Source of the DNA: Monocercomonoides exilis
Taxonomy: Eukaryota > Preaxostyla > Oxymonadida > Polymastigidae
Length of the DNA stretch: 64,000 bases
Assembly (NCBI GenBank): GCA_001643675.2
Contig: LSRY02000053.1
Location: 411,501 to 475,500 of the forward strand
Direction of reading: 5' to 3'
The translations under genes and the position numbers were made by a program. The notes beneath the pieces were generated by a model, which saw only the letters and a program-made list of their open reading frames with translations, was not told the DNA's origin and searched no databases. Each line of letters begins with the position of its first letter. Within the stretch, counting starts at the first letter, position 1. This document shows, piece after piece, positions 31,578 to 42,555 of this stretch.

Positions 31578-32421
31578 TCAGAAAACAACAAAAATTTTAT
31601 CATTCATATTGAATTCGAATATCATTGGACAGAAGAAATAGATGAAAAATAAAAGCTCAAAAGAGTCAGTAAAATATGTGTTTATACCATTCTTTCTTTT
31701 GCTAACATTCTGGTAAAAGATTATGAAGAAAACCTAATGTTTTTTCTTTATTTGTTATGGGTTCAATGATCAAATGGTTATGTTTGAACTGGAATATCAA
31801 TCAGCAAAATGAGAGAACTGAGAATGAACATTTTCAATGGAATAAGATAAATTTTCACTTGAGATGACAATACATCTTTATCTTTGCATTGATAATGAAA
31901 TTCTTTCTGTTGATTTTAGGAGATTGGATGGCCAAGGGAAATACAACAATTTCATCAATTACGCAAAAAGATATAATGCATGCATTTCATATTGTTCTAT
32001 TGGTTGTGAAGATATTTCCATCTGTATCATTTCCAAAGTGCAGAAATATGAGTTATTGTTGAAATGGCCAATCTCTGCTTTACAGTGCATAAATATGGGA
32101 ATGGAACAGACTGTTATATAGCAATTGAGAAATAAATGAAGTTGCGCAAGATATATGATTTTTATTTGGTACAAGAGATGAAAACAAATTCAACTGATGT
32201 TTCATTGAATGAAGATTTATGGATGGAATTCTGTGAATGACAAAATCTGCACAAAATTATATAGAATTTAAGAGCGTAAGGCAGGGGAGCAGTTTTTTGG
32301 CAAGGAAAGTGGCTGGCAATATCGAGGGAAGGATATTTATCATATGAAAGGCAATAATTCAACGAAAAAAGGAGAACCCCAAAATATCGATTTTATTTAT
32401 AAGGTTTTCCTGTTTCTCTGA
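31578..32421. other. Intergenic region upstream of family X copy B
   Basis: The first roughly 100 bases (31578-31680) are conserved with the 5' flank of copy D (58497-58604) and probably include its promoter. An 85-codon ATG frame at 31864-32121 (plus) was seen but has no family signature or supporting context, so it is not called as a gene. Confidence 0.5.
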
Positions 32422-32742
32422 ATGCGCCAAGTTTACATGGAAAGTAACGAAATACTATTTCTGATTCCGCTTTTGCTTCAAAAGAAAGGAGAAACTCCAA
32501 CTACGAGATATCCAATTATCGAACATTTGTTGGCAATCGAACTGCATGAGGACCAGCTGCATTTGGATTTAATTCTTCGAGGGATAACCATTTAAAGCGA
32601 AAACGTCAATTATCATTTGAAGTTTGCTTTCTTTAACGCAATATCCAATGAAAGAGAATTTGATGGTTTCTGTTTTCATCGTTTGTTTTTCAATGAAGTG
32701 GTTGTTTCACTCAGCTTTGAGTGTAGGTGCATGGTCCATTGA
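32422..32742 (+). pseudogene. Possible broken short gene of unknown family
   Basis: From ATG at 32422 a frame of normal amino-acid composition (MRQVYMESNEILFLIPLLL onward) runs to TGA at 32740, interrupted once by TAA at 32593-32595. The sequence after the stop (NVNYHLKFAFFNAISNERE) looks equally protein-like. I do not recognise it. It may be a recent pseudogene or chance. Confidence 0.3.
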
Positions 32743-33027
32743 ATTTTGTGCCTTAAATATCAAAGGAAGCATTGCAGTGGAATTGTCATCAACTGCATGA
32801 GTGTGATGAATGAATGCCAACTTTTTCTATCATTCTTCCTCTAAGTCGTTGAAACACAACCAACCCATTCAATTGATTTTCATCAGTGTTTATCTTCGTC
32901 GTACACAATCTCGTTGATATTTGATGCCTTTTAATCACACGGGTCGAAGAGTCATATCATTCAAACACAGAAATATGAAAATTATTATCTTTATCACCAG
33001 GTCCAAATCGTTTATCTATTGTGTTAA

Positions 33028-33065
<38 letters not shown>

Positions 33066-33252
33066 TTTCTTCTTCTTCTTCTTCTTCTTCTTCTTCTTCT
33101 TCTTCTTCTTCTTCTTCTTCTTCTTCTTCTTCTTCTTCTTCTTCTTCTTCTTCTTCTTCTTCTTCTTCTTCTTCTTCTTCTTCTTCTTCTTCCTTTTCTT
33201 TCTTTCTTTCTTTCTTTCTTTTTCTATTTTTTTTTTTTTTTTTTTTTTTCTT

Positions 33253-33291
<39 letters not shown>

Positions 33292-33553
33292 CGCATTTTT
33301 TTAATTGAACAAACATTTTGAGACTGTTTCAAAAAATGGGTAAATTTTTTGTAAATAAGAAAAAACCAACGATTTGCTCCAAGCTTTTGTCTGCATTCGT
33401 ATAATTATAAGTCCATCATTCTCTTGCAAAAAAAATAAAGAAATAGAAAAAAAGAAAGAAAGATGAAAGAAAATTTTGTATTTAACAAAATTCCTAAAGA
33501 AGAAAGTTTCATCACATATTAGATTTTGAATGTATTATACTTAAAGTTGATAA
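32743..33553. repeat. Simple-repeat tract: (TCA)n, (TTC)n and poly-T
   Basis: At 33029-33066 there is a TCA array, then a TTC/CTT array to about 33193, a short TTTC stretch, and poly-T runs to about 33290. The flanks are AT-rich. Poly-Ser, poly-Leu and poly-Lys frames across it are repeat artefacts. No gene is supported. Confidence 0.9.
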
Positions 33554-33926
33554 TGGAGGACACTTTCAATAACTGTAGATAGAGGCATTTTTTCATCTAT
33601 TATAGATAGTTGCATTCAGATAATTAATCTAACTATTCCCTCATTGAATATGAACTAAACAGCCATACGAAAATGAAACAACTTGCTTCCAAGAATAGAG
33701 AAAAAAACAATTTTTGTTTTCGGAGAAACTGGAGAATCTTTTTTCTCCGAGTTTCTTTGAAAATAATAATTAATTATTTCAAAATTTAATTGTGATCTGA
33801 GAATGAAAAAAACAATTCACATCGGTTCATATTCAATGAAGGAATAATTGTGTAAATTGTCAAAATGTAACTGTCAACTGTTGTTGAGAAAATGCAACTG
33901 TCCACAGTTATTGAAAGTGTCCACCA
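33554..33926. mobile_element. Short TIR element (MITE-like), 373 bp
   Basis: The 23-bp ends are inverted repeats with one mismatch: left TGGAGGACACTTTCAATAAC..., right ...GTTATTGAAAGTGTCCACCA. Interior segments also pair (33635-33655 with 33825-33845), giving a foldback structure. There is no coding capacity. No clear target-site duplication was found. Confidence 0.7.
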
Positions 33927-33954
33927 CAATTTACACATACAAACACAATATTTA

Positions 33955-34721
33955 ACCATTTATTATTCAAATTTGGTAAACTTATTATTCAAAATTGTTA
34001 AACTAATTATTCAAAATTGGTAAACTAATTATTCAAAATTAATAAAATTCAGAATTTTTTATAAAAAAATTTTTTGATATAATGTGATCACTGGCTGATT
34101 GTCAGAAAGTGATTAAAATGTTTTGTTTTTTCATTATTCTTTAAAAGGATGAGAATTGAACCCCAATTTTTATTATTTGTGAATAAATTTGAAAATTTTT
34201 GATATTTCAGAAAAAAAACCATCATCCTTGTAATTGAATAATTTTCAAATGAATTCACCTCACATCGATAAATTATGTTAATTTCAATCAAGAAAAGTTA
34301 TTCGCATCAGTTTTTCAAGCAAAATACAAATATTTATTGGTACTGAATAAATCTGCAAATACACTTTAGAAAATCGTTAATTGTTTTTTATTGTTCATCT
34401 GAATAAATTTAAATTTCAATAACTTTACTTGATTGAATTTTACATTATTTATCGATGTGAGGTGAATTCATTTGAAAATTATTCAATTACAAGGATGATG
34501 GTTTTTTTTCTGAAATATCAAAAATTTTCAAATTTATTCACAAATAATAAAAATTGGGGTTCAATTCTCATCCTTTTAAAGAATAATGAAAAAACAAAAC
34601 ATTTTAATCACTTTCTGACAATCAGCCAGTGATCACATTATATCAAAAAATTTTTTTATAAAAAATTCTGAATTTTATTAATTTTGAATAATTAGTTTAC
34701 CAATTTTGAATAATAAATGGT
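33955..34721. mobile_element. Foldback element, 767 bp, with long inverted arms
   Basis: Inverted arms of roughly 265 bp pair across a spacer of about 115 bp (34302 with 34418 at the inner end), with few mismatches. Both outer ends read ACCATTTATTATTCAAA inward. The left arm is longer because of about three extra tandem copies of a unit near 23 bp (AAACTAATTATTCAAAATTGG). The two arms encode near-identical peptides in opposite orientations, which is a consequence of the palindrome and not evidence of genes. Confidence 0.8.
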
Positions 34722-35679
34722 GTATCGAAAAATATTTTTTTTTTTTTTTTTACAAATTCTTCTTGTAATAAAAGGCTTATTATTTCTTGCATTAATTTTT
34801 GTATAAAAAGGCATGAGACAAATTAAAAAAAATAATCAGTTGCCAATAATCATTCAGTTTTTTTATGTAGTTGATTAACGTTTCCCAGTCAATTGAGTAT
34901 AATTTTGAAATAAAGAACCTTTTTAATTTTTGTTTATGCTGTTTGATCAAGATATATTATAACATATACATCTTTAAACTTTATTTTGTATGTTACAACA
35001 CCATTGTCATTCAACGCAATCTCACAAGAATTAATGTTGGTTAAAATATTATTTTTTTTTTTTCGTATATTAGATATTTTAAGGAAAGAAGCACACTTTT
35101 CGAGAATCCAATGAAATTTTGGGAATGAATAATTCTTTATCGGAATAGTTTTTTTGCATATCATTATGAAACGACCTTTCTCTGTATGAAACTGTCTTTT
35201 CGTAATAACTTAGTCTTTTCGATTTATTCAAAAATTATTTCGGAACTATTTTTTTCTTTCACGAAAGAATGTGCTTTACTCAATGAATATCACAAAAAAC
35301 AAAACGATGGGATCAATTTATTTTTCTGAATCAAAAATAACTTATGAAAAATTACATTATTTGTTGTTGAAATTAGAAAAAGGAAGATATTTATAATTAT
35401 TTATAGATATTTATAATTTGAAAAAAATTAAAGTCAAATCTAGGCGGCAAAAAAACCTGAATAAGCAACAATAATCAGGAAAAACCGAGCAAACAAAAAA
35501 TAAAAATGGTGAAAGAAAAATTTGTTTTCTTCATTGCTTTTTTCATTGGCGATGATTTCAGCAGTTGAAATTTTTCGTTGTTTCGAATGTTCGTTGCACA
35601 TGTTCTCTATTAGTGAGGCACTTCGAATTCTTTTAATTTTTTCTCTGAAAAAAGCATTCGATTCTGACTTTTTTTCTTT
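34722..35679. other. AT-rich region without a supported gene
   Basis: Lies between the foldback element and the transposase remnant. It contains poly-T near 34735-34750 and scattered short ORFs only. The element end of the transposase probably lies here, but no terminal repeat was identified. Confidence 0.5.
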
Positions 35680-36776
35680 TTACTTTTCAATTTCTAATTG
35701 ATTAAAAGAAATACATTGCTTCTCAAATAATCCATTATCTTCACTGAAATCATATGCCTGAATATTCAGATTTATTAGCCAAACTGCAATTTCGATATCT
35801 AACTTTGCATCATCCAAGCCGTTTCTGTTCCTGTTTGCGCATTGCTTCCACTGCCTTTTCATTCTTCCGAAAGACTATTCAACAGGAATCCGTTTCTTTG
35901 CTTTTCTTTCATTAAATGTTATTTCTTCTATCGTTTTAGCATTTTTGATTGGTGTTATGACTTCTATTCCTTCAACAGCACCTTGATATCCTCTGTCTGC
36001 CATGACTTTCCAATGTTTAATTCCTTCATCCAATCCGTATTTTTCTCTTTCGTATTCTGATATTTGTGAATATTCTTTCAACGGCTGTAAGTCTCGTTTG
36101 AACAATGAGAAATCATGGATATGACCTTCTACAACTTCTGAAGCAAATTATGCTTCAAAAGGACAGCTTGCAGCAACAGTAACCTGGATTTTCAATTCAT
36201 AAACTCTATGATGCTCATCCCGAAGCAACTTCTGATTTTCAAAACTGCTTGATGGCTTGTCTGTTCTTATAGACGTTGCGTCCACTAGTAGTGCAACCGT
36301 TCCAAAAGATTCGTCTGTATCAGTATATTTAGGTCTTCTTTTATACATGTTCATTTTTCTCAATGCTTTTAATAGGAGTGGACGTATTTGTATTATTGCA
36401 TCCGAAATTATGTGGCTTCTTCTGTTAAACCAAATCCCAATTCTTGTTTTTGTTGTACCAGAAGATAGCCATTCGAAGTAATAAAGCATTTTGTTAGTGA
36501 GCGATAAAGAACCATTTGGTCCTTTTTTCGGAGTCTGGTTGGTTTCGTTTTCTTGTTCTCAAATAATGCTGAATATTTGTTTTTCGGTTAATTTATAACG
36601 ATCAAATGATTTTTGTTTGCGTAAGTAATCAAATAGCTGTCCCTCTGGCTCAGGATCCGATAACTCCCTAATTTCAGTGTTCATAATTTTCTTTTCAACG
36701 CTATCTTTGTATGAATCAGCATTTCGAAGAGCTAAATCAAACATGTCATTTGTTTCTTTTCTGTAAACATCAGATC

Positions 36777-36833
<57 letters not shown>

Positions 36834-37088
36834 AAAGAAAGAAAGAAAGAAAAAGAAAAATTGTTATAAAGAAATTTCTTAGCAATATTCAAACTCGAAC
36901 CTTTCCATTTTATTTTTTGCTGGTGAACAAGATAGTATTGAGGGATGTTCCTGAACTTCAATTGGACCAAACACATTTGAATGCTGAGAAGCAGACACGG
37001 AAGCTGAAGGCTGGTACGAGAGTGCTTGAGAAGAGAAGTTTATATCAAACTGAGATGAAGATTGAATATTGCTTTGAACGGAGTTCAT
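35680..37088 (-). pseudogene. DDE transposase remnant (PIF/Harbinger or IS5-like)
   Basis: The main exon, 36749-35680, is one frame with TGA at 36561-36559, TAA at 36150-36148 and TAG at 35877-35875. It shows the DDE layout: LLVDATSI (first Asp), MADRGYQG (second Asp), and the catalytic Glu in a VE-stop-SFGRMK block near 35875. An N-terminal exon 37088-36904 (Ser/Gln-rich, ATG at 37088) can join through donor GTTCGA and acceptor GTTTACAG with matching phase; the intron contains a poly-T run (poly-A on plus at 36780-36830). The three nonsense changes without frameshifts suggest fairly recent inactivation. Superfamily assignment rests on motif spacing only. Confidence 0.7.
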
Positions 37089-37421
37089 ATGCGAACTTTG
37101 TTCAGGGCAATATCATTTGATTGAAAACAAAAAATAAATTATTTAAAAATATCCACAAAGATAACGAACTAAGAATGAAACAGACCAAAAATATGGATCA
37201 ATTCGAGGAAGCAAACTCATTTCCAGTTGTAAAATTAATATCAAAACAAACTGACAAAAGAAAAGCCTTTTTTATGTATGGTGATGTCTTCTATTTATAC
37301 ACATTGGCATAGTGAGAAAATATGGGTCTTTTTCGAAAAACATATGACTTTTGAGTTACAACTCGTTCTTATTTTAAATAACATTTGTTTCACTCAAAAG
37401 GTTTTTCTTTTCGTATAATTT
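37089..37421. other. Intergenic, no gene seen
   Basis: AT-rich sequence upstream of the transposase remnant; a 63-codon ATG frame at 37121-37312 lacks any feature supporting it. Confidence 0.4.
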
Positions 37422-37891
37422 ACCAAAAATTATTCAAAATGAGAACTTTTGCGTTCAAAATGGAAATTTTGCAAACAAATTAATTAAAATTTCAAACGAA
37501 ATAATAATTTTTGCGTTCGAATTAATAATTGCTGAAAACATTACAAAAATTTATTCACACTCTCACGAAATTTTGTGAAAATCAGTTTTTCAATTTTGAA
37601 TCGGAAATAATTTTGTGTTGTCATTATTTTCTTGTACGTTAGAAAATTTTTTTATATTTTTAATTTTCTGACAAAAATTTTGATAATTTCATATAATTTT
37701 TATTCATATGAAAACAGAAAATATATTCATTTCGAATGGAAATATTTTCATTTCGTTTGAAATTTTTTCATTCTGAACGTAAAAATTTTAAATTTGAATG
37801 CAAATTTATTATTTTGAATGAAAAAACTATTAATTCGTTTACAAAATTATTAATTCGATTGCAAAAATTCTCATTTTGAATAATTTTTGGT
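37422..37891. mobile_element. TIR element, 470 bp, non-coding
   Basis: Perfect 24-bp terminal inverted repeats: left ACCAAAAATTATTCAAAATG..., right ...CATTTTGAATAATTTTTGGT. The interior is AT-rich without an ORF. A related terminal sequence occurs at 17936-17965, and the foldback element at 33955-34721 shares the ATTATTCAAAAT core. Confidence 0.7.
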
Positions 37892-37963
37892 GTTTCTAAT
37901 GAAATAGAAATTCAGTCAAAAATTGATAAGACTACGAAATTGTCATAAACAGATTTAATTATT

Positions 37964-37966
<3 letters not shown>

Positions 37967-38008
<42 letters not shown>
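37967..38008. repeat. (TA)n microsatellite
   Basis: About 21 consecutive TA dinucleotides in the intergenic region upstream of the LEA-like gene. Confidence 0.95.
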
Positions 38009-38010
<2 letters not shown>

Positions 38011-38267
38011 TTTGAAAAATTTATTCAAAAAATTTTCTTACATTTATGATCAAAACCAATAACATCAATTCATCTAATTTTTTAAAAATTGGTGTGAATG
38101 CTAAATTAGAGCGTATTTAAACAATGCACGCAACACAATAAATGATCAAGGGATTATCATTTTGTTTAATATTGAGCAGGAATTTACTAATGTTGTTCAA
38201 ACCAAATTACATAAATCTTGCGAAATTACACTAGCTTTTGTCATTTTTTAAAAAAGGAAAGCAATAA

Positions 38268-39537
38268 ATGTTTGCACATTCATTTTTCAGCTTATTTTAT
38301 TTTATTTTCACAAAACAGGCAAAATTCTCAATCACAAGAAGCCAAGCAAAGCTTTTCACAGGCTGGAGAGAATATGAAAGAAGGAATGCAGCACCTTGGA
38401 TCGGCAGCAAAAAGCCAATCAAAAGAGATGGCTCAAAACGCAAAGGAAGGAATGCAGCGTGGTGCTCAAGTCGTAGGAGACAAGATGCAAAACGTTGGAG
38501 CTGCGGTGAAAGAAAAAACAGTAGAAGTCGCACACAATGCTAAAGAAGGGATGCAACGCGGAGCTCACGTGATGGGAGATAAGATGCAATCAGTTGGAGA
38601 AAAAGTTAAAGAAAAAACAGCAGAAGTTGCCCATAATGCAAAGGAGGGAATACAACATGGAGCTCACGTGATGGGAGAAAAAATGCAAAATGCTGGAGTT
38701 GCAATGAAAGAAAAAACAGTCGAAGTAGCCCACAATGCAAAGGAGGGAATACAACATGGGGCTCATGTTATGAAAGAGAAAATGCAAAATGCTGGAGAAA
38801 TCATGAAAGAGAAAGGAAGTCAAGCGAAGGAAGTTGTTAGTTCAAAGGCAAACGATATGAAGGAAGGGATGATGGAGGGAGTTGAGAAGATGAAAGAAAA
38901 ATCAAATGACATGACCGAAAATACTGAAGAAGTTAGCGAAGAAATGAAAGATGATACTCAAAGTGGATTTGGAAAAATGAAAGAGAAAATGGGTGAAATA
39001 ACTGACAAAATTCGTACAAAGATTGATGAGATGTCAGGAAGTTTGCAAGATGGATGGGAAAGCTTGAAAAAGAAAATGACCACAAAGAGTAATAAAACTG
39101 ATGAGGATGAAGAAGAAATGAAAGATAGAGAGGACATCAAAGAAAGAATAATGGAAGAAGCTGGCATTCATCCAAATGACGGAGATGAAGTGAAAGAGAA
39201 AGTTATAGAAATGAAAGATCAATTGAAAGATGAGCTGAAAGAAGGAATTAACTCATTGAAAAAGAGAAGCGCACAAGCTCACAAAGCCGAGCAACAAGAA
39301 GAGCGTGAGGTTGAACGCGCAAGAGATAATGCTCGCAGGGATTCTGAGCAACTCGAAGAAGCTCTTCAAGAAGAAATTGAAAAAAGAAGGCAACACAGTC
39401 GTTCAAATTCCACAGTCGAATCTCAACAACACGAGGTGAGCCCGGATGATTCAGTCCTCCAACAGAAAGTTCATCATGCAAAAGAACAAGCACAAAACGA
39501 AGCAAAGCCAAGCGGATGGGAAGGAATTGGCCACTAA
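38268..39537 (+). CDS. LEA-like (group 3 / LEA_4 type) amphipathic repeat protein
   Basis: The main exon 38319-39537 encodes about 406 residues. It holds four tandem 33-residue units (38440-38835), each three 11-mers of the type AKEGMQRGAHV, MGDKMQNVGAA, VKEKTVEVAHN, followed by more 11-mer-like Lys/Glu helix and a charged C-terminus. This is the layout of group 3 LEA proteins, which are disordered when hydrated and form helices on drying or at membranes. The exon starts with G after CAAAACAG and needs two preceding bases; AT at 38268-38269 followed by donor GTTTGC would build the ATG across a 49-bp intron. No signal peptide or TM segment is present in this model. The 11-mer periodicity is solid. 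A stress-protection role is inference, and other apolipoprotein-like or YtxH-like helical proteins could look similar. Confidence 0.7.
38270..38318 (+). other. Putative intron splitting the start codon (AT|G) of the LEA-like gene
   Basis: Donor GTTTGC directly follows AT, and acceptor ACAAAACAG directly precedes G, so splicing creates ATG-CAA-AAT. The intron is 49 bp. Without it the exon has no in-frame ATG before the repeats. Based on sequence only. Confidence 0.5.
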
Positions 39538-39781
39538 TTTTTTTAATGCTTTTTTTTTAATTGGATGTAAAATAATGTTTTTTTTTCCTGTTATATAAGA
39601 AACATGATAGACATTCATTTTAATATTTTTATTTGTATATTTCTTTAAGAGCACACGCTTATTCAAAAGTTGAACATAAGCAAGTGAATTATTCATACAA
39701 TAACTGGGCTAAGATCAAATTATTTGTAGATATTTTATTGTCCAACTATTTGGGCTTATTATATCACGATATCAAAGAATC

Positions 39782-41363
39782 ATGTTTGCATTTTATTAAT
39801 TGATGTATTTATTTTTATAAAATTGTTGTAACTTTTCTTTTTGTTGAAAACAGGAGTTACATTAGTAACTCAAGTACAAGCATCCCTCCCGGCCTTTTGC
39901 AAACAAAACCTCCTCCTTCTTTTGCTCCAGATATTATCTCATCCACTTCAAAGGCTTCTGAAGACGATGCTTCTTTCAATTTTGAAAGAAAGCCTCGATT
40001 GGAGGATTTTACATTTTTGCAAGTTCTCGGTGCTGGTACGTTTGGAACCGTACAAATTGCACAGCACATAGAAACAAAACAATATTTTGCTATAAAAACA
40101 TTGAAGAAAGAGCGAGTAATTGCTCTTCGGCAAGCTCAACACATCAAAAATGAAAGAGACATATTATATAGATGTAGACATCCTCGAATAGTGAAATTGT
40201 TTGAAACGATGCAAGACGATGAAAATCTCTATCTTATTTTAGAGTATTGTCCCGGAGGCGATTTTTTCACTGTGAGACAACAATTTGATCATTTAAAGCC
40301 ATCTGTTTGTAGATATTACGCAGCACAAATGGTAACTGCTCTCGAAAGATTGCATAAAGAGCACGTTGCATATCGTGATTTAAAGCCAGAAAATGTTCTT
40401 CTCGATGCAGACGGACAGTTGAAACTGACAGATTTAGGATTTGCAAAAGAGATCAGAGATTTGACTTTCACTTTGTGCGGGACTCCGGTGTGAATTTGAA
40501 TGTAGCTTCCAAAGGACATCAATCTTAATTTCTATTTTTTTCATTTTTGAAATTAAAAACAAATTTTCTTTCTGAAAACGAAAAATTTCAAAACACATCA
40601 CATAGGATTACATTGCACCTGAGCTTGTTCTTGGAAAGGGACATGATATAGGGGTTGATTATTGGGCGCTTGGGGTATTCATTTATGAGATGATGATAGG
40701 AATTGTATGCATTTACTTCATTTCCGTTTTATTCTGTCCAATTTGTGGTTCTTTTTCATCTTTATCAATTTTCATTTCTTTCATCTCTTCCCTTTTCTCT
40801 TCCCTTTTTTTCTTATTTTTTTTCTTACAACAAAATACATGGTGATTGTTTCATTACTTCACTTTCATTAAACTTGTAATTTAACGAAAATTTATTTTTA
40901 TTTGTTCTTTGCAATTACACTGCCAATGCATCAGCCGCCTTTTTATTCTGATTCCCTTCTGACCACATACGATGCAATTGTGCGGTTTAAGCCTCCGACC
41001 CGCGGGCTCTTTGAGCGGCACAGCGGCGACACCGATGAAGAGGCGAGGCTGCGTGTTGAAGGGAAGAATTTGATTGTGGACTTGATGAAGAAAGATAAGA
41101 CTAAGCGGCTGGGCTGCCTGAAGGGTGGGATTGCAGATATTAAGAATCACCCGTTTTTCCTGGGGATTGACTGGCACCGCATTGAGAACGGACTCGATCC
41201 TGCGCCTATCAAGCCGCACATCATTCCTCCTGAGAAGATCCCGCCTTATTCGCCCGACCAGTCGCTGGAGGCTGAGTTGGAAGCATATCACGACGAGAGC
41301 GATGGGAAGACAAAGAAGTTTGTTGATCCGGACAGAGACCCAGCCAACTTTGCTGATTTTTGA
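39782..41363 (+). CDS. PKA-like AGC-family protein kinase
   Basis: Exons 39854-40487, 40606-40704 and 40935-41363, plus a putative AT at 39782-39783, give about 387 residues. The kinase core has the glycine loop [13 protein letters not shown] lysine, YRDLKPEN catalytic loop, DLG in place of DFG (LTDLGFAKE), activation segment [14 protein letters not shown] with the PDK1-site Thr, and [11 protein letters not shown]. The AGC C-tail ends in NFADF, matching the FxxF docking motif of PKA. Its closest likeness is the cAMP-dependent kinase catalytic subunit; a regulatory subunit is not in the window. Donors are GTTTGC, GTGTGA and GTATGC. Exon 4 is visibly GC-richer than exons 2-3. DLG is tolerated in several active kinases, so activity is likely. 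Confidence 0.88.
39784..39853 (+). other. Putative intron splitting the start codon (AT|G) of the kinase gene
   Basis: The 70-bp segment begins GTTTGC immediately after AT and ends GAAAACAG immediately before G. Splicing creates ATG-AGT-TAC in frame with the kinase. No other AG occurs inside. Its arrangement is the same as in the upstream LEA-like gene. Confidence 0.5.
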
Positions 41364-41490
41364 GGCTCAATTTGTAAATGTTTAAAAGTTCTTACTGAAA
41401 AATGACACATTCACACAACATGTAAACTGTTGAGCTGATTTGTTTTTTAAATCATTTCCTCTTCATTTCACTTTTTATTTTATTTATTTA

Positions 41491-42555
41491 CCATCGTTCG
41501 AAAACCCGGGAATTTTTCTAAAACCCGGACTTTTTCATAAAATTCATATTTTTCAACAAGTTTCAAAAATAAAATTATGATAATTCACATAATTATTCAT
41601 CGGTATATAACACATATAATCATGTACATATTTTTATTTAATGTGCTGTATTTATGAAGAAATAAATAATTTTTATTTTTGAAAATCTGACTTTTAATGA
41701 ATTTTTCTATTTCAACAAAACGATTCAGTTCATCTTTTATACGTAAAACTTATTTTTTCTTTGTTGCAAACTGTTCTGGTTATTTTTCATTTTCGGCAAT
41801 TTTCTCTTTCTAGCGGAATGAAAATCTGTCATTTTCAAAAAATCACAGCCAATGGGATTACTTAAAAAATATTTTTTGCAAAACACAAAAACATCCAAGT
41901 GAATTTAACACATGTTTAAATAAATATGATAGTTATATGAAATTTCTTTATTGATGAATTTTAAAATGATTCAGTAGATATTTCATAAATCAAGATTATT
42001 TTCACAAGTGATGATTTATTATGATCATTTTCATTGAATTTTCTACCAAATTGTGTTTTATGAAATATCTACTGAATCATTTTAAAATTCATCAATAAAG
42101 AAATTTCATATAACTATCATATTTATTTAAACATGTGTTAAATTCACTTGGATGTTTTTGTGTTTTGCAAAAAATATTTTTTAAGTAATCCCATTGGCTG
42201 TGATTTTTTGAAAATGGCAGATTTTCATTCCGCTAGAAAGAGAAAATTGCCGAAAATGAAAAATAACCAGAACAGTTTGCAACAAAGAAAAAATAAGTTT
42301 TACGTATAAAAGATGAACTGAATCGTTTTGTTGAAATAGAAAAATTCATTAAAAGTCAGATTTTCAAAAATAAAAATTATTTATTTCTTCATAAATACAG
42401 CACATTAAATAAAAATATGTACATGATTATATGTGTTATATACCGATGAATAATTATGTGAATTATCATAATTTTATTTTTGAAACTTGTTGAAAAATAT
42501 GAATTTTATGAAAAAGTCCGGGTTTTAGAAAAATTCCCGGGTTTTCGAACGATGG
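41491..42555. mobile_element. Near-perfect 1,065-bp palindromic element
   Basis: Left arm 41491-41989 and right arm 42057-42555 are inverted repeats of exactly 499 bp each with no length difference; one mismatch was noticed (near 41835 against 42211). The spacer is 67 bp. The ends read CCATCGTTCGAAAACCCGGG inward and are flanked by TA on both sides (41489-41490 and 42556-42557), consistent with insertion at a TA target. It has no ORF of note, so it is probably a non-autonomous foldback/MITE. Confidence 0.85.

Noticed and set aside
31864-32121. 85-codon plus-strand frame with ATG
   Set aside because: Ordinary composition but no recognisable family, splice context or flanking support; too weak to call.
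32921-33332. Poly-Ser, poly-Leu and poly-Lys frames
   Set aside because: Artefacts of (TCA)n, (TTC)n and poly-T tracts, with no conserved sequence around them.
34088-34632. Two matching 67-codon frames in opposite orientation
   Set aside because: They are the two arms of one inverted repeat, lack ATG support and have the composition of the AT-rich element.
38218-38318. Unspliced 5' extension of the LEA-like frame
   Set aside because: It has no ATG start and an intron-like composition; a good acceptor at 38318 precedes the repeat region.
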